This document shows, one piece after another, positions 23,620 through 34,589 of a stretch of 64,000 bases of DNA. This DNA is from JAHQVI01 sp963749875. GTDB taxonomy: Bacteria > Pseudomonadota > Alphaproteobacteria > Rhizobiales > Rhodomicrobiaceae. The position numbers and the translations under genes were made by a program. The stretch is from positions 186,001 to 250,000 of the forward strand of contig CAVVOX010000004.1 of NCBI GenBank assembly GCA_963749875.1. Reading direction: 5' to 3'. Positions within the stretch are counted from its first letter, which is position 1. Every line of letters starts with the position of its first letter. The notes under the pieces are model-generated. The model was given only the letters and a program-made list of their open reading frames with translations. It was not told the origin of the DNA and made no database searches.

Positions 23620-25439
23620 CTACACCGCCGCCAGCTTCTCCGCCTTCTTCCGGTCGTTCGGATCGAGAATGCGCTTGCGCAGGCGGATCGCCTTGGGCGT
23701 GATCTCGACCAGCTCGTCATCCTGGATATAGGCGAGCGCCTTTTCCAGCGTCAGCTTCATCGGCGGGGTGAGCAGCACATTATCGTCGCGGCCGGCGGCG
23801 CGGATATTGGTCAGCTTCTTGGCCTTGAGCACATTGACCTCCAAATCGTTGCCGCGGCTGTGCTCGCCGACGATCATGCCCTGATAGACCCGGTCCTGCG
23901 GGTGGATCATCATCGGCCCGCGATCTTCCAAGTTCCACAGCGCGTAAGCGACGGCCTCCCCTTGCGCGTTGGAGATCAGGACGCCCGTGCGCCGGCCCGG
24001 AATTTCGCCCTTGTAAGGCGCATAGGCGTGGAACAGCCGGTTCATCACCGCCGTGCCGCGCGTGTCGGACAAAAGCTCGCTCTGATAGCCGATCAGCCCG
24101 CGCGTCGGCACATGCAGCACGATGCGCTGACGCCCGCCGCCAGAGGGGCGCATATCGACGAGATCGCCGCGCCGCTCGCCGAGCTTCTGCACGACCGCGC
24201 CGGTATAGTCTTCATCGACGTCGATGATCACTTCCTCGATCGGCTCCAGCCGCTGTCCGGTGACGGGATCGGACTGCATCACCACGCGCGGGCGCGAAAC
24301 GGTCAGCTCGAAGCCTTCCCGGCGCATCGTCTCGATCAGGATCGCCAGCTGCAGCTCGCCGCGCCCGGCGACCTCGAAGGCGTCGGCGTCGCCCGTCTGC
24401 GTCACCCGCAGGGCGACATTGCCTTCCGCCTCGCGCAGGAGCCGCTCGCGGATGACGCGGCTTTGCACCTTGTCGCCCTCCTGGCCGGCGAGCGGACCGT
24501 CATTGATGCGGAAGGTCATGGAAAGCGTCGGGGGGTCGATCGGCTGGGCGGCGATGGGCTCGGCGACCTCGGGCGCGCAGATCGTGTCGGCGACCGTCGC
24601 CTGGCTGAGCCCGGCAAGCGCGACGATCTCGCCGGCGCCCGCCTCCTCGACCGGCACACGTTCGAGCCCGCGAAACGCCAGAACCTTGGAGATACGGCCC
24701 TGCTCGATCAGCTTGCCGTCGCGGGAAAGCGCCTTGACCGTCTGGCCGGGCGATACCGACCCGGCGCTGATGCGGCCCGTCAGCACGCGGCCGAGAAAGG
24801 GGTCGGCCTCCAGCGTCGTCGCCAGCATCCGGAACGCGCCCTCGCTGGTCTTCGGCGGCTGGACATGGTCGAGGACCAGGTCGAAGAGCGGCGCCATAGT
24901 CGTCCTTGGGCCCCTCCGGCGACAGCGCCATCCAGCCTTCCTTGGCCGAGCCGTAAAGGATCGGGGAAATCGAGCTGCTCTTCATTGGCGTCGAGCGCGG
25001 CGAACAGGTCGAACACCTCATTGATGACCTCGTCATGCCGCTCGTCGGGCTTGTCGATCTTGTTGATCGCCACGATCGGGCGAAGGCCGACCTTCAGCGC
25101 CTTGGAGACGACGAATTTCGTCTGCGGCATCGGCCCTTCGGAGGCGTCCACCAGCACGATCGCGCCATCGACCATATTCAGAATGCGTTCGACCTCGCCG
25201 CCGAAATCGGCATGGCCGGGCGTGTCCACGATGTTGATCCGCGTGCCCTTCCAGTCGAGCGAGGTGACTTTCGCCAGGATCGTGATGCCGCGCTCGCGCT
25301 CCAGATCGTTGGAGTCCATTGCGCGCTCGGCGACGCGCTGATTCTCGCGGAAGGAGCCGGACTGGCGCAATAAAACGTCGATCAGGGTGGTCTTGCCGTG
25401 ATCGACATGGGCAATGATCGCAATGTTTCTTAAGTTCAT
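23620..25439 (-). pseudogene. typA: Ribosome-associated GTPase TypA/BipA, broken by two frameshifts
   Basis: TypA/BipA is a translational GTPase acting on the ribosome, usually about 605 residues. The N-terminal part is intact: IAIIAHVDHGKTTLIDVLL (G1), ERERGITI (G2), NIVDTPGHADFGG (G3) and AINKIDKPDER (G4). The middle (ILYGSAKEGWMALSPEGP) is in a second frame and the rest, from MAPLFDLVLDHV to the end, in a third. The shifts are one extra base in a G4 tract (plus strand 24963-24966) and one extra base near 24898-24901, 65 bases apart. Everything else is well conserved, so sequencing error is a serious alternative to real inactivation. The start overlaps the upstream membrane-protein gene by ATGA. 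Confidence 0.9.
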
Positions 25440-26104
25440 GATCGTCTTTTTTCACCGGCCAATTCAAGCTGCCGGTCCTTACGCTCCAGAGCCCCGGGCT
25501 GCGCACCGTCGCGCTTTTGCCGCTTCATCCGATAGATGAGGATCGGTTTGGTCGGCTCTTCGATATCAAATTCATCCAGGAAATGCTCGCGGATGGCGTT
25601 GAACGCGTCCCAGATCTCGCCCCGCGCGGCATATCTCTGCTCAGGCGTCGGCGCACCCTTACGCGGATCGAGGCTTTCCATCACCTTCCGCATATGGTGA
25701 AGCGGCGAATAGGGGTAAAGACCGATCAGCTTGTCGGTCTCCCCGACATTGGAATAAACGATGCGCATCGTGTCGATGCATTCCGAAAGCTCCCGCGCCG
25801 CAAGCAGATAATCGTCCAGCGTCGGCTTCTCCAGATGGCAGTAATAGATCAGCTCCGCTTTCGTCCGGACGATGTCATGCCATTGTTCGCGCAAATTCTG
25901 CAAGAAGGTGGACCGCTTCTGATAGACATGCGCCATATAGGCCGCGATCACGGTGACGATCAGCAGCGAGGTGTCGCGGATGAATTCGTAGATATTCAGC
26001 GCCCAGCCGATGCCCGACAGTTTCGCGGCAAGCGCAAGCCCGATCAGGATTGCCAGGCCGGTGACGACAATCGTCAAGATCCGGTTCTGCCGTTTCCGTG
26101 TCAT
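25436..26104 (-). CDS. Membrane-anchored hypothetical protein upstream of typA
   Basis: 222 residues beginning MTRKRQNRILTIVVTGLAIL after a GGAGGGG site. Two membrane helices are predicted (ILTIVVTGLAILIGLALAA and SLLIVTVIAAYMAHVY), followed by a helical cytoplasmic domain of about 150 residues (LREQWHDIVRTKAELIYYCH, then AARELSECIDTMRIVYSNVG). The C-terminus is basic (YRMKRQKRDGAQPG). I do not recognise the family. Its stop overlaps the typA start by four bases, so the two are translationally coupled. Confidence 0.7.
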   Translation of the reverse strand: MTRKRQNRILTIVVTGLAILIGLALAAKLSGIGWALNIYEFIRDTSLLIVTVIAAYMAHVYQKRSTFLQNLREQWHDIVRTKAELIYYCHLEKPTLDDYLLAARELSECIDTMRIVYSNVGETDKLIGLYPYSPLHHMRKVMESLDPRKGAPTPEQRYAARGEIWDAFNAIREHFLDEFDIEEPTKPILIYRMKRQKRDGAQPGALERKDRQLELAGEKRRS

Positions 26105-26196
26105 TACGCCCCTCCCCCCATCGCCGAACGCTAGTTTACCCTGCCACCGCTTTATGTCAGGCAAGCCGACGGCTCAAGCTGTTTCGATAGCGCCAG

Positions 26197-26246
26197 GCGC
26201 ATCGGACCGAAAAGTGGGTACCGGTTTTCGGGCAAATCCGATGCGC
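26197..26246. repeat. Hyphomicrobiales-type intergenic palindrome
   Basis: Perfect 10-bp outer arms GCGCATCGGA and TCCGATGCGC enclose CCGAAAAGTGGGTACCGGTT and TTCGGGCAAA. This sequence type (AAAGTGG, then ACCGGTTTTCGG) is a well-known dispersed intergenic element in Rhizobiales genomes. The surrounding gap 26105-26442 holds nothing else I can identify. Confidence 0.8.
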
Positions 26247-26442
26247 AAATAAATGAATAGAGCAGCGCATCCGCTTCCGATTTAGACTCCGCTGCTCGAG
26301 CCGCCGCGCCGGCCCCGATTGCCGTTGCCCCATTGTCGCAGCGGATGCTATGGACAAGCCCCGCCCGCCGCCGGAGCGCCTGCAAATCGACGCCTGCCCG
26401 GTCGTCCCGGCCGGCGCGGCTTTTGGGGGAGGACCCAAGCCG

Positions 26443-26778
26443 ATGGACTTCGTTTCGCACCCCGGTCTCCTGATCGCCGGCGCGGTTACGATCCTCATCG
26501 GGCTGCTGATCCGCCGCTTCGTGTCGCGTTACGATTTTGCCGGCCTGGCAATGAACTCGGCCTGGCAAGTGGCGCGCGGCAGGCGGACGGCCGAGAGCCC
26601 GACGGAGATCGAGGAACGGCTGAACGAAATCACCGCCGCCACGACCACCTTCGGCAAGGCGCGGCGGCTCGGCGGCAATGTCATCGGCCATTTCGTTGCG
26701 CCCATTCTGGGCCTGATCGGCCTGATCCTCATTCTGGGTGGCGCGGCGCTGCTGGGGGCGGCGTATTTCCTGCACTGA
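26443..26778 (+). CDS. Small membrane protein, unknown
   Basis: 111 residues starting MDFVSHPGLLIAGAVTILIG after a strong GGGGGAGGA site. Two hydrophobic segments (LLIAGAVTILIGLLI and ILGLIGLILILGGAALLGAA) flank a charged middle region (RTAESPTEIEERLNEITAAT). No family recognised. A longer frame beginning at 26350 is possible but lacks a ribosome-binding site and adds a proline-rich extension. It converges on the AI-2E transporter gene. Confidence 0.6.
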   Translation: MDFVSHPGLLIAGAVTILIGLLIRRFVSRYDFAGLAMNSAWQVARGRRTAESPTEIEERLNEITAATTTFGKARRLGGNVIGHFVAPILGLIGLILILGGAALLGAAYFLH

Positions 26779-26813
26779 CCGCCGCACCAGCGGTTTCCGG
26801 GAACCGCAGCACG

Positions 26814-27908
26814 CTATGGAAGATGCGGGGCCTCGCGCGCGGGCCAGAGCGTGGCGAATGTGGTCACGGCGATCATCACGATCGGCACGGCGAGAAACGC
26901 CCCGATCGGTCCCCACATCCAGGTCCAGAACACCACCGCGAGAAACAGGATCAAGGGATTGACCGACATGCGGTAGCCCAGAATCGTGGGCGTCAGGAAC
27001 TCGCCTTCGATAACATGGATGGCCGTGTAAATCAGCGGCGGTATCGCGGCCTCTGCCAGCGTCGGGTAGGACAGCAGCGAGGCGACGATCAGCGCAATCG
27101 TGACGATGGCCGGCCCCAGATAAGGAAAGAAATTCAGCAGGGCCGCCAGCACGCCCCACAGCAGCGGGTTCGGCATTCCAACGATCCACATGGCGAGGGT
27201 GATCGCCGCGCCGAGCGCGATATTGATCAGCGAAACGGACGTGAAGAACTGCGTGAGCCGTTCTTCGACATGATTGTAGACGCGGAGCACTTCCAGCCGG
27301 GTTTTGCGGTTGGAAAAAGCCAGGACGGCGGATAATTTGAAGTCGTTCTTGAAGACCAGATAGAAGATCAGCGAAACGAAGAAAATGATCAGCTGGCTGA
27401 TCGCCGGCGTCAGCACCGCGATCGCCGTTTCCGCAACGCTCTTTTCGGACGATGCCTCGACCATGATCTTCTCGCCGGCCTGCGTGGCATCCTGCCCGAT
27501 CGTTTGCAGGGCGCTGTAAAGTTCCCGGATCGTCGCGAGCGGCTCACGGAAATCCTGAAGCTTGCTGCGCAGAAGGCTGCCGAGCTCCCAGCTTCGCCCG
27601 ATCCAGTCGGCCAGCGGCGCGGTCAGCACAGCTGCGAAGAATGCCAATAGGCCGAAGAGCAAGGAGACGATGACGATCGCACTGGCGACCCTGGGGATTC
27701 GATAGGCCCGAGCCGAGGCCACGAGCGGGGACAGGATCGTCCCGATGACGACGGCCAGGAGGACCGGAACGGTAACGCTTCTGCTCACATAGAGCGCCGC
27801 CAAAAAGGCCAGCGCGAACAGGCCGATAAGCGCCATCTGCGCAGCCACGGCCAAAGATAGCCGCGGCTCAACGGACGCCTCGCCGCCGATTGCTTTGTCT
27901 TGCAGCAT
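26814..27908 (-). CDS. AI-2E/PerM-family permease
   Basis: 364-residue membrane protein with about eight helices. The family pattern is clear: two N-terminal helices with FALAFLAALYVSRS and VPVLLAVVIGTILSPLV, a cytoplasmic segment, the LIIFFVSLIFYLVFKNDF helix, NPLLWGVLAALLNFFPYLGP with the conserved FPYxG motif, and FLTPTILGYRMSVNPLILFL. Members include the AI-2 exporter TqsA and various uncharacterised permeases; the substrate here is unknown. I chose the ATG giving MLQDKAIGG over a longer arginine-rich start. Confidence 0.88.
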   Translation of the reverse strand: MLQDKAIGGEASVEPRLSLAVAAQMALIGLFALAFLAALYVSRSVTVPVLLAVVIGTILSPLVASARAYRIPRVASAIVIVSLLFGLLAFFAAVLTAPLADWIGRSWELGSLLRSKLQDFREPLATIRELYSALQTIGQDATQAGEKIMVEASSEKSVAETAIAVLTPAISQLIIFFVSLIFYLVFKNDFKLSAVLAFSNRKTRLEVLRVYNHVEERLTQFFTSVSLINIALGAAITLAMWIVGMPNPLLWGVLAALLNFFPYLGPAIVTIALIVASLLSYPTLAEAAIPPLIYTAIHVIEGEFLTPTILGYRMSVNPLILFLAVVFWTWMWGPIGAFLAVPIVMIAVTTFATLWPAREAPHLP

Positions 27909-28046
27909 TTTTGTTGCTCGAACTCGCCTCCACCTGCCACTACTAACACGGATGGCGCGCATCGGTTCCCGCGAGGTGTGAACGGGTGGAGCAGGTTAAG
28001 GTGAGATGGACGGTCCTTGTCCTTTGCTACCGGAGACTTCTGCGAG

Positions 28047-28115
28047 ACGCTGCTTCCCCCTTACCCACCCGCCTTCGGCGGAAGAGGGCGGAACGCGCAG
28101 CGTTCCGGGTGAGGG
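28047..28115. repeat. REP-like palindrome
   Basis: CCTTACCCACCCGCCTTCGG, then GGCGGAAG, GGAACGCGCAGCGTTCC and GGTGAGGGGG. It is a shorter relative of the repeats at 3371 and 29306, with two nested hairpins (CGCCTTCGGCG and GGAACGCGCAGCGTTCC). Confidence 0.7.
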
Positions 28116-28257
28116 GGGAATTGCACATGTCACTTTGTCTTCGGAGATGTTTGCAGAGGTCTGCGATGGGAGAGGCGCAAGCAAATGCTTTCGCTCCCAA
28201 AGAGGCGGCACCTCGGCCGGGGGGCGCGAGGCCATGCGCCGGAGCCGTTTTGCGTGG

Positions 28258-28290
28258 GGAAAAGAAAACCCCGGCGCGGTTGCGCCGGGT
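28258..28290 (-). terminator. Rho-independent terminator of parAB
   Basis: On the minus strand CCCGGCGC and GCGCCGGG form an 8-bp GC stem with an AACC loop (28271-28290), followed directly by a T-rich run, GTTTTCTTTTCC. It lies 37 bases beyond the parB stop codon. Confidence 0.85.
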
Positions 28291-28326
28291 CGCCTGAGTG
28301 GATGGGATGATGTCGTCTTCTGTTAT

Positions 28327-29247
28327 CTAAACTGCGATGAGCTTCTTTCGCACCGTCTCGAACTGGTCGAGCGAACGGTAGCGGATGATGATCTCGCCGG
28401 CCTCGCCCTTGCCCGGCGCGATCTCGACGGCAAGGCCCAGCGCATCGGCCATTTCGCGCTCGGCCGCGCGCGTGTCCGCGTCCTTCTGCAGGGTCGGCGT
28501 CTTGGAACGCGGCGCGCTCGCCTTGCCGTTGCCCGTCTTGTCCTGAACCAGCGCCTCGACCTCGCGCACATTCAGGCCTTTCTCGACGATATCCGTGGCG
28601 AGCCGCTCGGCATCGTCGCGCCCGACCAGCGCACGCGCGTGACCGGCGCTCAGCGCACCGCCGCGCACCATCTCCTGCACGCTGTCGGGAAGCTTCAGAA
28701 GGCGCAGCGTGTTCGCGAGATGGCTGCGGCTCTTGCCGATGATCTGGCCCAGCTCCTCCTGGGTGTAGCCGAAACGGTCGATCAGCTCGCGATAGCCGGC
28801 CGCCTCTTCGATGACGTTCAGATCCGTACGCTGAACGTTTTCGATGATCGCCAGCTCCAGCGCTTCCTGATCGGTCAGCGCACGGACGATCGCCGGGATG
28901 ACATGCAGCGAGGCGCGCTGCGCCGCCCGCCAGCGGCGTTCGCCCGCGACGATCTCGTAAGTGTGGCCGCCGGTCCCGACGGGGCGCAGGATGATCGGCT
29001 GCACCAGGCCCTTCTCGCGGATCGAATTGGCCAGCTCATTCAATTCCGCATCGTTGAAATTCTTGCGCGGGTTGAACGGACTCGGCGTGATGCGGTCGAC
29101 CGGCACCATGCGCTGCTCGCCATGTGCGGCAACCGGCTTCTGAGGCGCGCCGCCGCTGACGCCGGCGCTTTGCTGCGGGTGGTCCCCGATCAGGGAGGCA
29201 AGGCCTCGGCCCAAGCGGTTCCGATTGGCCGGAAGTGGTTTGGTCAT
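28327..29247 (-). CDS. parB: Chromosome partitioning protein ParB
   Basis: 306-residue CTPase and parS-binding protein of the chromosome segregation machinery. N-terminal RGLASLIGDHP is the short ParA-contact region. Then come VDRITPSPFNPRKNF, the CTP-binding motifs YEIVAGERRWRAAQRA and ENVQRTDLNVIEEA, the helix-turn-helix YTQEELGQIIGKSRSHLANT, LSAGHARALVGR, and a C-terminal dimer domain. Three parS-like sites lie within 10 kb upstream of it in this window. It follows parA on the same strand with a REP-like repeat between them, and ends at a strong terminator. Confidence 0.97.
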   Translation of the reverse strand: MTKPLPANRNRLGRGLASLIGDHPQQSAGVSGGAPQKPVAAHGEQRMVPVDRITPSPFNPRKNFNDAELNELANSIREKGLVQPIILRPVGTGGHTYEIVAGERRWRAAQRASLHVIPAIVRALTDQEALELAIIENVQRTDLNVIEEAAGYRELIDRFGYTQEELGQIIGKSRSHLANTLRLLKLPDSVQEMVRGGALSAGHARALVGRDDAERLATDIVEKGLNVREVEALVQDKTGNGKASAPRSKTPTLQKDADTRAAEREMADALGLAVEIAPGKGEAGEIIIRYRSLDQFETVRKKLIAV

Positions 29248-29305
29248 GATCCCATGGTCCTCGATAGTCCGTTCACTGACTCAAACTCTTAGCCTAGGCG
29301 CAATC

Positions 29306-29413
29306 TTACCTCTCCCTTGGGGAGAGGTCGGCGCGAAGCGCCGGGTGAGGGGGTAGAGCATAACGGATAGTCTGTATCCCCTCACCCCAGCCCTCTCCCA
29401 ATGGGAGAGGGGG
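29306..29413. repeat. REP/BIME-like palindromic repeat pair between parA and parB
   Basis: Same mosaic as 3371-3473: CCTCTCCCTTGGGGAGAGG, then GGCGCGAAGCGCC, GGTGAGGGGG, a spacer, and the mirror unit CCCTCACCCC with CCCTCTCCCAATGGGAGAGG. It separates two genes that are normally co-transcribed and may modulate the parA/parB message. Confidence 0.85.
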
Positions 29414-29442
29414 CACGCTTTACCCTCCGGCGGCTGCATCCC

Positions 29443-30285
29443 TCACGCCGCCGTCGCGCTGCGTTCGCGATCGATGATCTCGGCGGCCAGCTCGACATAG
29501 GCGCGGCTGCCGGGACTCTTCTGATCGTAGAGCAGGATCGGCTTGCCGTGCGACGGCGCCTCGGCAATGCGCACATTGCGCGGAATGACCGTGTGATAGA
29601 CCTTTTCGCCGAAGAAGCCGCGCACTTCGGTGGAGACCTCGTCGGCCAGCTTGGTGCGGCTGTCATGCATGGTCAGCACCACGCCGTGAATTTCGAGTGC
29701 CGGATTGAGGCTCGCCCGGACGAAGTCGATGGTTTCCTTGAGCTGGGTGATGCCCTCCAGCGCGAAGAATTCGCATTGCACGGGCACCAGCACGGCGTCG
29801 GAGGCGGCCATCGCATTCAGCGTCAGGATGTTCAGCGAAGGTGGGCAGTCGATCAGCACGTAACGAATGCGCTCCTTCTGCGGCCGGTCCTGCTCGGAGG
29901 CACGCAGCGAGACGATGGCGTCGCGCAGGAAATAGGCGCGGTTCGGCGCGGAGGAAATTTCGGGCTCCAGCCCGGCGAGATCGCGCGTTGCCGGCGCGAC
30001 GAACAGGCCGGGGACAATCGGCGTTTCCACCATGGCCTGTTCCAAGGCCGCCGCTCCCGCGAGCACGTCATAGGTGGAGACGTGGCGCGTCTCCTCGCCC
30101 ACGCCGAGGCCGGTCGAGGCATTGCCCTGCGGGTCGAGATCGATGACGAGGCAACGCTCCCCGCTCGCCGCAAGCGCGGTCCCGAGATTGATCGCCGTCG
30201 TCGTTTTGCCGACGCCGCCCTTTTGGTTGGCCACGGCAAGGACACGCAGACCCGATCCTCCATATGAGACTGATTTCACCGCCAT
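29443..30285 (-). CDS. parA: Chromosome partitioning ATPase ParA
   Basis: 280-residue Walker-type ATPase that forms gradients on the nucleoid and moves ParB-parS complexes. Deviant Walker A AVANQKGGVGKTTTAINLG with the signature lysine, Walker A' LVIDLDPQGNASTGLG, Walker B VLIDCPPSLNILTLNAM and the VPVQCEFFALEGI segment are all present. No N-terminal DNA-binding domain is seen, so it is the short chromosomal type (Soj-like). It lies 7 bases downstream of rsmG and upstream of parB. Confidence 0.97.
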   Translation of the reverse strand: MAVKSVSYGGSGLRVLAVANQKGGVGKTTTAINLGTALAASGERCLVIDLDPQGNASTGLGVGEETRHVSTYDVLAGAAALEQAMVETPIVPGLFVAPATRDLAGLEPEISSAPNRAYFLRDAIVSLRASEQDRPQKERIRYVLIDCPPSLNILTLNAMAASDAVLVPVQCEFFALEGITQLKETIDFVRASLNPALEIHGVVLTMHDSRTKLADEVSTEVRGFFGEKVYHTVIPRNVRIAEAPSHGKPILLYDQKSPGSRAYVELAAEIIDRERSATAA

Positions 30286-30292
30286 GCACCCC

Positions 30293-31000
30293 CTATGAGA
30301 TCAGTTTCCGGATCTCGATAATCCGGCCTTCGCCGCTTGTACGGCTCGGTACGCATTCAAACTCGAACCGCCAGCGCTTTCCAGCCTCTCTTATCTCTTG
30401 CTCTGCGTCGCGGCCTTTGAGAAATAGTCCGAGCGTGTTTTCCCCAAAGAATGCACAGGATAGCCCCAGAAGAGACTTAAGCGGCGCAAGCGCTCTCGCC
30501 GTCACCACATCGGCCAGTCCGATCCGCCCCCCGCGGGCAATGTCCTCGATGCGGCCTTCATGAACGACTGCCGGGGCCTGCGTCCGGCAAATCACTTCGG
30601 ACAAAAAGGCGCATTTGCGGCCATTCAACTCGATGAGATGGACAATTCGATTGTCCTGATTCGTTGCCAGGATGGCAATCACAACTCCGGGGAAACCCGC
30701 CCCGCTGCCGAGGTCTACCCAGACTTCCGCGTCCGGCGCACGCGGCAAGAGCTGGGCGCTGTCGGCGAAATGCCGGTGCCAGATCTGGTCCAAAGTGCTC
30801 GGCGCGACCAGATTGACGGCCCTTTGCCAGGTGGTGAGCAGCTCCGCATAGAGCGCGAGTTTATCCACAGTTTCACGTGGAACCGCGAATGCGCGGGCGA
30901 AGTCGTCAGGGCCGCGGATCGGCGGCAGCAGGTCTGTGCCCGATTTGTTCCCGTCTGCGTTGGTGGCTATCGATATTTTGCTTGGCCTTGCCACTGTCAC
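30293..31000 (-). CDS. rsmG: 16S rRNA (guanine-527-N7)-methyltransferase
   Basis: 235-residue SAM-dependent enzyme, also called GidB, that methylates G527 of 16S rRNA. Family features: NLVAPSTLDQIWHRHFADSA, then the SAM-binding VWVDLGSGAGFPGVVIAI, LIELNGRKCAFLSEVI and VVTARALAPLKSLL. The gene is in the standard mnmG-rsmG-parA-parB order, except that a small exported-protein gene lies between mnmG and rsmG and overlaps rsmG by ATGA. A parS-like site and a DnaA-box-like 9-mer lie inside the coding sequence. Confidence 0.96.
   Translation of the reverse strand: MTVARPSKISIATNADGNKSGTDLLPPIRGPDDFARAFAVPRETVDKLALYAELLTTWQRAVNLVAPSTLDQIWHRHFADSAQLLPRAPDAEVWVDLGSGAGFPGVVIAILATNQDNRIVHLIELNGRKCAFLSEVICRTQAPAVVHEGRIEDIARGGRIGLADVVTARALAPLKSLLGLSCAFFGENTLGLFLKGRDAEQEIREAGKRWRFEFECVPSRTSGEGRIIEIRKLIS
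30861..30869 (+). promoter_or_regulatory. DnaA-box-like 9-mer
   Basis: TTATCCACA, the perfect consensus, ends on the first base of the parS-like 16-mer. A single 9-mer can occur by chance, and this one is inside rsmG. I list it because it abuts parS. Confidence 0.3.
30869..30884. promoter_or_regulatory. parS: parS-like centromere site 1
   Basis: AGTTTCACGTGGAACC has the palindromic core GTTTCACGTGGAAC of the bacterial parS consensus, with the outermost bases differing. It lies within rsmG, 1.6 kb from parB. It is a predicted ParB-binding site. Confidence 0.75.
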
Positions 31001-31410
31001 CTCGACGGAGACAACGCTTTAGCCACTTCCATAGCGTGCTCCTGCACGTCCTTACAGGCGGAAATGTGATGGGTCATCGCAGTAATGTTTGCGATTTGAC
31101 CACCCATTTCAGCCATAAAAGCCTCAGTTGCAGCCTTAGCGTACTCTGTAGTTTTGTCTGGCAGACCCGCTATTTTGGCAAGCGCGGAGGCGAGAGCGAA
31201 TTCGCCGGCAGACAGTGCTCTAGCTCGCCGCGCAATCTTCGATTTTCCAATTTGCTCAGCCCGCTCGGCGGTAAGCGCATGGAACGCACTGCAATTCGAC
31301 AATGCGGCGATAAGCAGTTCCGTGCCCGCCGGATCAAGAACATCTTCACTGCGGGCCTGAGCCAACCCGAGTGCCATTACTAGACTAGCAACAATTACGA
31401 AAAATCGCAT
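30997..31410 (-). CDS. Small exported protein inserted between mnmG and rsmG
   Basis: 137 residues starting MRFFVIVASLVMALGLAQAR, a signal peptide, after a GGGGGG site. The mature protein is helical and alanine-rich (LLIAALSNCSAFHALTAERA, then ARALSAGEFALASALAKIAG), with two cysteines (SNCSAF and ISACKD) that could form a disulfide. No family recognised. GC content is a little below the neighbours. Genes are normally not found at this point of the mnmG-rsmG pair, so it looks like an insertion. Its last four bases overlap the rsmG start. Confidence 0.7.
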   Translation of the reverse strand: MRFFVIVASLVMALGLAQARSEDVLDPAGTELLIAALSNCSAFHALTAERAEQIGKSKIARRARALSAGEFALASALAKIAGLPDKTTEYAKAATEAFMAEMGGQIANITAMTHHISACKDVQEHAMEVAKALSPSR

Positions 31411-31589
31411 TTTGTGTCCCCCCAGCTCTTCTCGCATTGTCAATAAACTCGATGCATTCAATGCCAAAAAGACAAGCATCATAAAGACCTGAGACACTAC
31501 CGGAAAATTGCAAGAGTAAAGTTGGCACGCTTGTAGGGCACGTTTTATGCCAAGGACATCTAAACAGCCACTGGGCATCCACGCACCCC

Positions 31590-33461
<1,872 letters not shown>

Positions 33462-33539
33462 AAGCCCCGCGCTCGAAAGACTGACAAAGTCGGGAAATTC
33501 ACGCCGCAGATTACGCGCTTCCTCGCCCGGCGTCAAAGC

Positions 33540-33750
33540 GTTGGCGGACGGCGAATGCGGGATCAGGTCTTAATCGCCGTGATGGGTTTCGCATGGCTCA
33601 ACCCATCCTACGGATGGGGCCGCGGATCTTGGCGACGTAGGGTGGGTTGAGCGACGCGAAACCCACCATGGAAGCGTCGGCCGATCGCGCGCCCGAGCGA
33701 CGGGCCGCCCCGGATCGCGCTGCGCTCCATCCGGGCTACGGGAAGTCCAA
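33540..33750. repeat. Dispersed intergenic repeats upstream of mnmG
   Basis: Contains GGGTTTCGCATGGCTCAACC, CATCCTACGG and the inverted GTAGGGTGGGTTGAGCGACG with CGAAACCCACC. Then comes CCCCGGATCGCGCTGCGCTC with CATCCGGGCTACGGG. The second type recurs in full twice at 38682-38880. Confidence 0.75.
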
Positions 33751-33771
33751 ACCGATCCTCTCTAACCGCCG

Positions 33772-34522
33772 CTAAGGTCCGGCTGCGAGGGCGCGTTCGA
33801 GCCGCGCCAGCGCCGATTTGAGCTTGCCGTCCGCGGTCGCCTCCGCCTGCCGCCCGATCCGCGTGGCGAAGTCGCGCCGGTCCGCCTCGCTGAGAACCGG
33901 GCGCAGGGCGGGCAGATAGCGCGCGGCCGCCTCGGTCATCTCCATGCGGCTCGCCGCGGAATAGAACTGCGTTTCCCGGAGGCTGTGCACCAGACCGGCG
34001 AAGATGGTGCCCAGGGCCTGCTTCGTCTGCTTGAGGGCCGCCACGCGCGCCGCATAGCGCGAATCGTGCGGGAGGGTCGGCAGCAATTCGTCCGTGGTCT
34101 CGCGCACCGCCGCCGCGAGCGCCAGGATCAGGATCTGCAGCCGGGCGAGCTCTCTTTCATATGTCTTTCGCGTCCGCGTCCGCGTCAGCGCCTCGTTGAG
34201 ATAAAGCACCATGAGGTTATGCGCCGCCAGCTTCGTCAGTCTCAGCTCCCGAAGCCGGAAATTCGCGGGGAGCTGCGTGTTCCGAGGCGGTGGCCAGCGC
34301 CACATTTTCGAGGCTGACCATGCGCTCGGCGACGGCGCGGCTGGCCGCATCGGCGAATGTCGGCAGCGGCGCCTCGCCCTTTTCGAGGCGCTCGAGCAAC
34401 GCCCCGTAATCCGCCGTGCTCCAGGGGTGGTCGGGGGCCGGATAGGCGCCGGGCGTGGTCTCGGCCCGGATCTGCGCCGCCATCGAAAGCAGCAGCATCA
34501 GCGGCAAAAGCCAGTTCTTCAT
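33772..34522 (-). pseudogene. Exported hypothetical protein, frameshifted once
   Basis: N-terminal part begins MKNWLLPLMLLLSMAAQIRA, a signal peptide, with GGAGC upstream. It reads to SLENVALATASEHAAP in one frame and continues in the +1 frame as ANFRLRELRLTKLAAHNLMV, then LYLNEALTRTRT, to the stop at 33772. The shift is one extra base in a G4 tract on the plus strand (34267-34270). The combined product would be about 249 helical residues. I do not recognise a family. The clean single-base event suggests either recent mutation or sequencing error. Confidence 0.75.
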
Positions 34523-34589
34523 AGGTGCTCCGATCCAAGCGGCCGCGGTCCCGCTCCATGCATTGCCCATCATATCCCTGCCCGCTCCG

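Larger units (their letters stand above)
27909..28326. other. Intergenic region with REP-like repeat and parB terminator
   Basis: About 418 bases between the AI-2E permease gene and the 3' end of parB. It holds a REP-like unit at 28047-28115 and the parB terminator at 28258-28290, both listed separately. Plus-strand open frames here lack family features. Confidence 0.5.
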
